Source of the DNA: Saprospiraceae bacterium
Lineage (GTDB): Bacteria; Bacteroidota; Bacteroidia; Chitinophagales; Saprospiraceae
Direction: 5' to 3'
Length of the DNA: 64,000 nucleotides
Assembly: GCA_019638385.1 (NCBI GenBank)
Contig: JAHBTW010000022.1
Coordinates: 1 to 64,000 of the forward strand
A model generated the notes under the pieces. That model had not been told where the DNA came from and made no database searches. It was given only the letters and a program-made list of their open reading frames with translations. A program made the position numbers and the translations under genes. Positions 52,619-59,823 of the stretch are shown here, piece after piece. How positions within the stretch are numbered: position 1 is the stretch's first letter; the number at the start of each line of letters is the position of its first letter.

Positions 52619-53233
52619 ATGAAGTATATTCTTTTCCTTTACATGGTGGCAACCCTCGCGGCCACAGCATGCCGGCCTGAATCCAAAGCAAAATCGGGCG
52701 AGGACAAAACTGCCGTTGACTATACCATTGAGCCGGGCCGCCGTGTCGGGGCTATTACCGCCGCCACTACGGCGGAAGAACTGCAACAACTGTACGGCGC
52801 TGAAAACGTGCGCCGCGATACGATATGGCTCATGGAAGGCGACTTTGATATGGGCACAAAAGTGTTTCCGGGAACCGATAACGAGTTAGAGATAATATGG
52901 AGTGAACAAGGCACGCCCTCGCTCATTCGCCTCACCAAGCCCGGCTCCGAATGGGAAGCGCCCAACGGGCTCAAAGCGGGCATCTCTTTGCAAGAGTTGG
53001 AAAGCCTCAACATGCGCCCCTTCCAGTTTTTTGGTTTCGAATGGGATTTCGGCGGCGCTGTTACCGACTGGAAAGGAGGCCGGATGCCGCCGTCCGTTAT
53101 GGTCACGCTTACGCCGGGAAATACCGATTTGCTCTCTGATAATTACATGGGAGAAGTGCTCTTGACTTCCGACGACCCGGAGCTAAAATCTTTCGGCATC
53201 ACCGTAGGCGTATTGACGATTACATTCGATTAA
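52619..53233 (+). CDS. Lipoprotein of unknown function
   Basis: A 204-residue protein with a lipoprotein signal (hydrophobic residues 3-16, then ATAC with Cys18) and a mature part rich in beta strands (VGAITAATTAEELQQLYG, LEIIWSEQGTPSLIRL). The front resembles ATPase-like or 'DUF' sensor modules seen after YfiN-type proteins but no named family is recognised. It starts 26 bases after the flotillin stop, so it may be part of that operon. Its stop overlaps the stop of the convergent ComEA-like gene by four bases. Confidence 0.75.
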   Translation: MKYILFLYMVATLAATACRPESKAKSGEDKTAVDYTIEPGRRVGAITAATTAEELQQLYGAENVRRDTIWLMEGDFDMGTKVFPGTDNELEIIWSEQGTPSLIRLTKPGSEWEAPNGLKAGISLQELESLNMRPFQFFGFEWDFGGAVTDWKGGRMPPSVMVTLTPGNTDLLSDNYMGEVLLTSDDPELKSFGITVGVLTITFD

Positions 53234-54357
53234 TCAAACGCCACATAAGGCAGCAATTTTTCCACTGTTTCCGGTTTGAGTACCTGCAACTTGCGCAGGT
53301 CGTCGGCGCTGCGAAAAGGACCGTGATTGTTGCGGTAGGAGACGATGGCTTCTGCTATGCGACGCTGCCGGATATACGGATGGGCGGCCAATGCTTCGGC
53401 AGTAGCCGCATTGATGGGTATGGTGCGCAGAACGGGCGAAGGCCGCAGTTGCAGGCGGATACTTTGAAATACGCTGTCGGGCAGGCCCCAGGTTTCGGCC
53501 ACTTGTTCCACAGAGGAGAAGCCGCCCAGTTCATCTCTTCGTTTGATAATTCTTCCCGAATAACCCGGGCCGATGCCGCGCAGTTTTTGCCATTCCTCCT
53601 GCGTAGCCTGGTTGATATCAATGACCACAGATTCTGACTTTTCGTAGGAGGCGGGTCTTTCTGTTGCGGTGTAGGAAGGCGTAGGCGTTGCCGTCTCCTC
53701 AATGGTGATGTACGGCTCAATGCGCCGATACTGGGCCTCCGATAGCGTGTATATTTTTTGTAAGTCTTCCTTTTTGCGGTATTTTCCACCTTTTTCGCGA
53801 AAGCGCAGTATGGCACGCGCCACGTTTTCCGGCAGGCCGAGGGTGCGCAATTCGGCCTCATTCGCTGTGTTGGGGTCGAAAGGAAACAGCAGGAACACTT
53901 GCGGCTCGGTGGCAACGCTGCGGGGACTTTCGCTTCCCGCAATGCGGATGTAGGGCGTCAGGCGCCGGTAGTCCTCTTCCGAAAGGGTGTATATTTTTTG
54001 GAAGTCTTCCGCTTTTTTGAATTTGCCGCCTTTGCTGCGGTAATTGACGATGGCCCCGGCTACTCGCTCGCGCAGGCCGAGTTGCATCAGTTCCTCTTTG
54101 GTCGCTGTATTGGGGTCGAATTCGAATAATTGTGCCGGTAGTGTGCCGGGCGATCCGGCGTCTTCTTGTTCGGAGTCAACAGGGGGAAGCATTTCGGCCA
54201 GCACCTCCTCCTCGCTGAAGTCAATGGTCGGGGCAGGCTGAAACAGCGGAATCAGCCGGGGCGCGAGGGCCAGCGCGATGCACAGAAAGAGCAGCACCAC
54301 AGCGCCGTTGCGCTCGGAGCGGGTGTAGTGAAAAAAGTTCTTCAGCGGTTCCATCAT
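53230..54357 (-). CDS. Membrane-anchored HhH protein (ComEA-like)
   Basis: A 375-residue protein. A short cytosolic head is followed by a membrane helix (about 17-36) and four helix-hairpin-helix blocks (about 78-137, 160-220, 245-305, 313-370; for example FDPNTATKEELMQLGL, FDPNTANEAELRTLGL, DINQATQEEWQKLRGIGPG, INAATAEALAAHPYI). ComEA proteins bind incoming DNA in the periplasm during natural transformation. This one has four HhH units rather than the usual two. Its start overlaps the comEC stop by four bases (ATGA), so it is translated with comEC, and a competence role is strongly suggested. Confidence 0.87.
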   Translation of the reverse strand: MMEPLKNFFHYTRSERNGAVVLLFLCIALALAPRLIPLFQPAPTIDFSEEEVLAEMLPPVDSEQEDAGSPGTLPAQLFEFDPNTATKEELMQLGLRERVAGAIVNYRSKGGKFKKAEDFQKIYTLSEEDYRRLTPYIRIAGSESPRSVATEPQVFLLFPFDPNTANEAELRTLGLPENVARAILRFREKGGKYRKKEDLQKIYTLSEAQYRRIEPYITIEETATPTPSYTATERPASYEKSESVVIDINQATQEEWQKLRGIGPGYSGRIIKRRDELGGFSSVEQVAETWGLPDSVFQSIRLQLRPSPVLRTIPINAATAEALAAHPYIRQRRIAEAIVSYRNNHGPFRSADDLRKLQVLKPETVEKLLPYVAFD

Positions 54358-56479
54358 TTGCGATTTTTTCGGAGGTTCAATACAAAGGCGCCATTTTGCT
54401 CCACATCATAGCAGTTCAGTCCGAGGCTTTCGCATTCCGCCATCCAGCGGCTTGCCCGGCGGCGACTGTTGGATGCGTCGAATAGTACCATGCGGGAGGA
54501 TATGGTCCAGCCGGCCGTGAGTTCTTCCATGCTTTGGCGGGGATTGTCTCTTATGAGCAGGTAGTCGGCAGTTACAGATTGATTGGCAGGCAGCGGCCGG
54601 TTCATCACGGCCAGGCGCACATCGTGGAATCGCGCCAGCCCGTTGCGATAAAACCAACGATCTGCCGGCGCCGGCGATTCGTGCAGGAGCCAGGCGCCCT
54701 GGGGGCGGCTTCGGGCGTACCAACGGTAGTTTTGAAGTGCGAAGGTGTGGTCCTCTTCCGTGAGCGTATTTCCCGAAAGGGTGAACACCCGTTTACCATC
54801 GAAAAAATCAATTGCTGTTTGTCGTCGGGTATGGTAGAGTACGATCTCCTGTCGTTGATGTGCCTTCCATTGTTCCCACAGTCCGACCGCTCCGATAAGC
54901 ACCCCGCCGGCCAATGCAACCAACACCCAGCGAAAGCGCCGGCTGGAAATGGCCAGCGCAGCAGCAGCCAGCACCGCGTATAACAATACCGCCGTGCCTG
55001 CCCCGATCCAGATGCCCGAAATGCGGCTGCCGGGCAGTTGTTGTATTAAAAAAATGGAGGCGTTCATCAGCCAGATCACGCCATACAGGAGTTTCCCGAC
55101 GAGCATGCCGAGTAGCGGAACACTATGTACCGCGAGCAACAACAAGCCGCCGCCCAGAATCAGCGCGGCTGCGGGTACCGCCACCAACCCGGAGAGCCAG
55201 AAGTAAGCCGGGAATTGGTGGAAATACAGCAGGCTGAGTGGAAAGGTCGTCAGTGTAGCGGCCAGCGACAGCGCGGTGAGCTGCCACAGATAGTCGCCGA
55301 TGCGGTTTTCGATATACCACAACGCATAAATTTTTGGATGAAAATACACAATGCCGATCACCGCCAGATACGATAGTTGAAACCCCACATCAAAAAGGAA
55401 GCCGGGCTGTAAGCACAGCATAAAAAAGCTGCGGCGGCGATGGTGTTATAGACGTTGGCAGGACGGCGCAGCGCCCGGCCTACGGTGAGAAAACTAAACA
55501 TGGTGGCCGCTCGCAATGCAGAACTGGGCGCTCCGGTGAGCAAGGTGAAGCCCCACACGCCGAGCAGGGTGATGCCCATTTTCCACACCCGGCGCTCCCG
55601 CCCTTTTCCGCCCCAAAACTGCAACAGAAAGGTGATGACCATTTGCACAATGCCCACATGCAGCCCCGAAACGGCCAGCACATGAGTGGCGCCGGTGGCG
55701 GCGTAGGCATCCCGCAGTTCGCCCGGCGTTTCATCGCGATAGCCGAGAATGAGCGCCGAACCGGCGCCGAATTCATTGGCTGTGGGCAGGTGCTGTCGCA
55801 ATACGCCGATGCAATATTGCCGGGCGGCATACGTAAGGCGGGCGAAGGCCCGCTCGGAGGTCCGGCTTTGCAGACGCCAGTCATTTTCCTGTACAAAGCA
55901 CTGATAATGAATGTTTTTGTTGTGAAGAAAGCGCCGATAATCGAACGCTTTGGGGTTTTTAGGGCCTGGTACCGGGGCAACGGCCGCCCGGATGAGAAGA
56001 TGGTCGCCGATGCCGATTTTTCCGGCGGCGGCATCCACGGGAAGATGGGCCAGCAAACGACCGCGAGTGCTTTGCATGCCGGCGCTTGTTGTACCGATGG
56101 CTTTTAGTTTCAATTGCAGGCGCAGCCGTTCCCCGCGCGGCTGGATTTGCAACACCTCGGCGCTGATTAGATTTTGCTCCAGCAATTGAGCAGAGAAATG
56201 ATCTTTTGCCCGGCGCTCATCCGACAAAGACCCCAACAGATAACCCAAACCCGCTAAAGCCAAGCCCAATATTGCGCCGAATATCCAACGCTGTGAATAC
56301 GGCAGGCGCCGGTAGCTGAGCCATAACAGGACCACTAAGCCCGGCAAAATTCCCACTGCCACACCCATTGCGGCATTCGCTGAATAAGGAAGCCATGCCG
56401 CCGACAAGATGCCGGCCACAAAAGGTAACAGGAGCCGCAAGAACGGCGCTTCGCGCCAATTGATCAGGGGAATGCTCAT
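54354..56479 (-). CDS. comEC: ComEC/Rec2 competence protein split by -1 frameshift
   Basis: Two overlapping frames together encode one ComEC. Frame one (56479-55358) gives the N-terminal part with a DUF4131/OB region and the competence domain signature (AVSGLHVGIVQ, LTGAPSSALRAATMFSFL). Frame two (55421-54354) gives the rest of the membrane pore (FDVGFQLSYLAVIGIVYF) and a soluble tail. The frames join at 55427-55421, U UUU UUA in the 0 frame (GCU UUU UUA); a -1 slip would go on to AUG CUG UGC and give a 708-residue protein of normal length. Without it the product stops after 373 residues. A 5-bp GCUGU/ACAGC hairpin (loop GCUU) lies one base past the heptamer. Programmed frameshift, one-base loss or base-call error are all possible. 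The MBL domain of some ComEC proteins is absent. Confidence 0.85.
55421..55427 (-). promoter_or_regulatory. Slippery heptamer U UUU UUA in comEC
   Basis: Six A on plus (55422-55427) with a T at 55421 give UUUUUUA on the coding strand. The 0 frame reads GCU UUU UUA (codons 351-353), which is exactly the phase needed for tandem -1 slippage, and the -1 frame continues into the conserved C-terminal part. Confidence 0.7.
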
Positions 56480-56498
56480 TTTGTGGTTTTATATTGAC

Positions 56499-56532
56499 CA
56501 AAAATAGCAAGCTGTTGTTAATTGAATACAAA
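56499..56532 (-). promoter_or_regulatory. Promoter of comEC operon
   Basis: On the minus strand: TTTG (56532-56529), 22 bases, TATTTTTG (56506-56499), then 19 bases to the comEC start at 56479. Spacing is at the high end of the Bacteroidota range. Confidence 0.55.
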
Positions 56533-56622
56533 AAAAGTTTTGCAAGGGTAAAATATACACTAATTTCGAGTGTTCAAAGGATACGACCGCCTGTATCAAA
56601 TTAACAAACGATTAGACAAACA

Positions 56623-57366
56623 ATGACTGAATTTGACTCCTTTTTTAAATCTGCCTTCACGGTGGACAATGTGATCTTCGGCTTTGACGAAGGCGACCTC
56701 AAAGTACTCCTCATCAAACGAGGGGAAGCGCCCTACATGGGCAAATGGGCTTTGCCGGGGTATTTTGTGTATCCCAATGAAGACTTGGACGGAGCCGCCA
56801 ACCGTGTATTGGAAGAGCTTACCGGACTGCGGAAAGTATATCTGGAGCAGGTAAAAACATTCGGCGCCGTGGACCGTCACCCTTTCGGGAGGGTCATTAC
56901 AGTGGCGTACTTCTCTTTGGTCAAAATCAACGACTATAAACTCCAACCGGCTTCCATCGCTCAAAAAGCACAGTGGCATCCCGTGTCAAAAGTAGGCGAA
57001 TTGGCTTTCGATCACAGGGAAATCCTCGACAGTTGTTTGGAACGCTTGAAGAGTTTGGTGCGCCTGCGGCCTTTGGGGTTTGAATTATTGCCGCCCCACT
57101 TCACGCTCACCGACCTGCAGCACCTCTATGAGGCCATACTGGAAACGGAGTTGGACAAACGCAATTTTCGCAAAAAAATCCTGAGCATGGACCTTCTGGT
57201 AGATTTGCGTCAAACGCAGGAAGGCGTAGCCCACCGACCGGCCAAGCTCTATCGTTTCGATCGGGATAAATATGTACGCTTTCAAGCCGAAGGGTTCAAT
57301 TTTGAACTCAAAGAAGGCAAACGGAAAGAGTCGCGCCGCAACCGGGAGCTTGCTCCGGCACTGTAG
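56623..57366 (+). CDS. NrtR-like regulator with Nudix domain
   Basis: A 247-residue protein. The N-terminal ~140 residues are a Nudix fold (NVIFGFDEGDLKVLLIKRG, WALPGYFVYP) whose catalytic box is degenerate: the run R61-V62-L63-E64-E65-L66-T67-G68 should read R-E-x2-E-E-x-G, so two metal-binding glutamates are missing. The C-terminal ~85 residues (FTLTDLQHLYEAIL, RNFRKKILSMDLL, HRPAKLYRFD) are the winged-helix domain of NrtR regulators. It should thus bind an ADP-ribose or sugar nucleotide to control transcription, not hydrolyse it. Its target operon is not evident; the histidine kinase gene ends two bases away on the other strand. Confidence 0.87.
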   Translation: MTEFDSFFKSAFTVDNVIFGFDEGDLKVLLIKRGEAPYMGKWALPGYFVYPNEDLDGAANRVLEELTGLRKVYLEQVKTFGAVDRHPFGRVITVAYFSLVKINDYKLQPASIAQKAQWHPVSKVGELAFDHREILDSCLERLKSLVRLRPLGFELLPPHFTLTDLQHLYEAILETELDKRNFRKKILSMDLLVDLRQTQEGVAHRPAKLYRFDRDKYVRFQAEGFNFELKEGKRKESRRNRELAPAL

Positions 57367-57367
57367 A

Positions 57368-58819
57368 TCAACCGATTGGAATAGCGATAACGAACTCCGA
57401 CCCGTGTCGGGGTTCGCTCTTTACGCTGATGCGGCCGCCGTGTTTTTCTACAATCTTGCGAACGTAGGCTAAGCCGAGGCCGAATCCTTTCACGTTGTGC
57501 AGGTCGCCCTGCGGTACGCGAAAAAATTGTTCGAAGATGCTCTGTTGGTAGGCTCTCGGAATACCGATGCCATTGTCGCGGATGGCAATTTTTAGCACTC
57601 CGTCTTCTTTCGTACACGCGATCTCAATTTTCACCGAATCGTGAGAATATTTGACGGCGTTGTCCATCAGGTTGTGAATGGCATTGGTGAAATGGGTCTT
57701 GTCTATTCTCACCACCGGATCGGGCAGGGCGCAATTCAGGACAACCTCCACAGGTTTGCCGTTGCGGATTCGGTATTGTTGCGCTACCGTTTCGAGCAGG
57801 TCGGCTACGTTTACCGGTTCAGGATTCAGATCAAATTCGCGACGTTCTTCAACGGCAATGTTCAGCACCTTTTCTACCAGGCCGGAGAGCCGGTTTAGTT
57901 CCTGCCGGGAAATAGCCAGATAGTCTTTTGCTTTCGCCGGATCGTTCATGGCATTGAAATGCTCCAGCGCCTCCACGGCTGCCGAAACGGTGGCGATGGG
58001 GGTTTTCAACTCGTGGGTCATATTGTTGATGAAATCGTTTTTGATTTCCGACAATTTTTTTTGCTGTAAAATGGTGCGCAGCATGTATATAAAAGCCCAC
58101 ACCGTGACAATGAGGAGCACAAGGCTTCCGATGAGCGTACCCATCATGCGCGATGCGATGTGCATGGCCGGGTTGGGAAATTTGGCCTGTACGCCGAGCC
58201 GGCTCAGCGGATTGAGCGCAATGACACGGGTGGCAATGGGCTGTCCGATTTTGATGGGCGGCGGCGTTTCGCTGCGATAGTCTTTCCAGGAGGGCACACG
58301 CAGGGTGTCGAGCGTGTAGGCGGCGTCAATGTTGCGCAGGCGCAGTTCTTCGCGAAAAGCCGAGTCAATTTCCATAAGGTTAATACCCCGTTCGTACAGC
58401 TTATTCATGACTAACATAGAAGAAATGCGACGCGCCAGGGTATCGGCATACAGGCGCAGGCTGTCCGATTTATCGGAATCTTTCAGGCCGATGCGGATGG
58501 CCTTGTTTTTCGTCAGGCTGTCGGGCAGCGGCAGGGAATCGGAGAAGAGGGTGATGTTGCCGTTTTCGGGTTTTGCTCTTTCGGTATGGCTATGCGTTTT
58601 AAAAACGACAGTCCCGATGGAGTCAAAACTGCCGAGCACCCGCTGTGCATCGTTGAGTTCGGTGTGATTGGCCGCCGTGATAAGCGAGATGTTGACCTGC
58701 CGGGTCATTTCGCGGTGGTTGAGCCGGTAGGCCTGGTACAGCCAGTACCCTTGAAATAAATTGGCGCCGAGTATGCTGAGCACCATCAAAACCATTATGT
58801 ATCTGATACGTTTCTTCAC
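57368..58819 (-). CDS. Sensor histidine kinase
   Basis: A 483-residue membrane kinase. The GTG start at 58819 (VKKRIRYIMV) was chosen because the promoter box TACTTTTG lies 20 bases upstream; an ATG eight codons in is also possible. Membrane segments at about 8-27 and 226-248 bracket a periplasmic sensor part. The HisKA domain has the phosphorylated His269 (MTHELKTP), and the HATPase domain shows the N box (NLMDNAVKYS), G1 (IRDNGIGIP) and G2 (GFGLGLAYV) motifs. No response regulator is encoded next to it. It is divergent from the GLPGLI/TonB-receptor pair, which makes envelope control likely. Confidence 0.92.
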   Translation of the reverse strand: MKKRIRYIMVLMVLSILGANLFQGYWLYQAYRLNHREMTRQVNISLITAANHTELNDAQRVLGSFDSIGTVVFKTHSHTERAKPENGNITLFSDSLPLPDSLTKNKAIRIGLKDSDKSDSLRLYADTLARRISSMLVMNKLYERGINLMEIDSAFREELRLRNIDAAYTLDTLRVPSWKDYRSETPPPIKIGQPIATRVIALNPLSRLGVQAKFPNPAMHIASRMMGTLIGSLVLLIVTVWAFIYMLRTILQQKKLSEIKNDFINNMTHELKTPIATVSAAVEALEHFNAMNDPAKAKDYLAISRQELNRLSGLVEKVLNIAVEERREFDLNPEPVNVADLLETVAQQYRIRNGKPVEVVLNCALPDPVVRIDKTHFTNAIHNLMDNAVKYSHDSVKIEIACTKEDGVLKIAIRDNGIGIPRAYQQSIFEQFFRVPQGDLHNVKGFGLGLAYVRKIVEKHGGRISVKSEPRHGSEFVIAIPIG

Positions 58820-58838
58820 TGATATCGTCCTTTTTTTA

Positions 58839-58846
58839 CAAAAGTA
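58839..58846 (-). promoter_or_regulatory. Promoter -7 box of histidine kinase gene
   Basis: TACTTTTG on the minus strand, 19 bases before the GTG at 58819. It supports that start. No clean -33 TTTG is seen at 19 bases. Confidence 0.55.
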
Positions 58847-58875
58847 ACTGTATTTCAGCAAGATCGGCTTACCGG

Positions 58876-58916
58876 TTAACACTAATTAACGGAAAATAGG
58901 GCTGCTTAACGGAAAA
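58876..58916. promoter_or_regulatory. Three phased TTAAC boxes in divergent promoter
   Basis: TTAAC at 58876-58880, 58886-58890 and 58906-58910, that is, spaced 10 and 20 bases on one face of the helix. The last two extend to TTAACGGAAAA (58886-58896 and 58906-58916). They lie between the histidine kinase gene and the GLPGLI gene, where a response regulator would bind. A GAACTTTG (58923-58930) close to the -7 consensus follows. Confidence 0.5.
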
Positions 58917-58957
58917 GGGGACGAACTTTGCACCGGAATCAAAAAACCATAAAAACT

Positions 58958-59716
58958 ATGCGGCGTACATTTCTATTTATCTTGTTTATAGCAGCTTCGA
59001 GCTGCGCTACATTCGCCCAATCAAGCGGCGAAATCGAATACGAATTTACCCGGCAAGTGAGTGCCAACCAAATGGCGCGTTTCGGCGGCGGAGATGAATC
59101 GGGAGCGCCATCCGTCATTACCCGCAACCAGACCATGCGCTTCTCCGGAAACATGGGAACCTGGACCCAACCCCGGCCCGGCCGCGAGATAGCCGCTATG
59201 ATAGGCGGCGCCGGCCAAATGCAGCAGATGCGCCGCTTCATGCCTTTTGAGTCGAAAGACTATGTAGACTTCAACAAGAGCACGCTCCTCCACTACATGC
59301 GGGCTACCTCAGGCGACGATACCACCACCTGGTACCTCAACGTAGAGCCGTTTGCGCAGCCTGCCGATTGGAAAGTAGAAAAAAAGACCAAAAAAATTCT
59401 CGGCTACGAGTGCCAAAAAGCAACCGCAACGCTGAGAGACATACCTTATACGGTGTGGTACACAACCGATATACCCGGCATCAATTTCAGCCCGATCAAC
59501 GGCCTGGCGCCTGCGAAAGGCTTGGTACTCGCGCTCGAAAGCGATGAGCAGTCGTTTGTGGCCAAAAAAGTGGATTTGGCAGCAGCCATCGCTCCGGAGG
59601 AAGTAAAACCGGATATCGCCGATGCCAAAGAGGTCAGTGCCGAAGAACTTCGCGACATGCGCCGTCAGGCCGGCGAGCGCATGAGAACACAGTTTCAGCA
59701 AATGCAACGACAGTAG
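58958..59716 (+). CDS. GLPGLI family exported protein
   Basis: A 252-residue exported protein. The start at 58958 (MRRTFLFILFIAASSC) gives the signal peptide; a TTG 30 bases upstream is not likely. It carries the KKILGYECQKA and VWYTTDIPGINFSPINGLAPAKGL region that is a degenerate form of the GLPGLI signature, and a Met/Gln-rich C-terminal helix. GLPGLI proteins are common in Bacteroidota, often next to TonB-type receptors or two-component systems, and their role is unknown. Here it is followed 107 bases later by such a receptor. Confidence 0.85.
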   Translation: MRRTFLFILFIAASSCATFAQSSGEIEYEFTRQVSANQMARFGGGDESGAPSVITRNQTMRFSGNMGTWTQPRPGREIAAMIGGAGQMQQMRRFMPFESKDYVDFNKSTLLHYMRATSGDDTTTWYLNVEPFAQPADWKVEKKTKKILGYECQKATATLRDIPYTVWYTTDIPGINFSPINGLAPAKGLVLALESDEQSFVAKKVDLAAAIAPEEVKPDIADAKEVSAEELRDMRRQAGERMRTQFQQMQRQ

Positions 59717-59727
59717 TTTTTCGATGG

Positions 59728-59781
59728 GCGGTAGGCGGTATGCAGTAACCGCCTACCGCATACTGCATACTGCATACCGCC
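59728..59781 (+). promoter_or_regulatory. Two mutually exclusive hairpins before receptor gene
   Basis: Stem 1: a perfect 12-bp pair (59728-59739 with 59748-59759, 8-base loop). Stem 2: a perfect 13-bp pair (59734-59746 with 59769-59781). The two share 59734-59746 and cannot form together. They lie in the 107-base leader between the GLPGLI stop and the receptor start. Confidence 0.55.
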
Positions 59782-59823
59782 CACCGCTACAACCACCCTC
59801 ACTTCTCCAAAACCTGTTATTCC

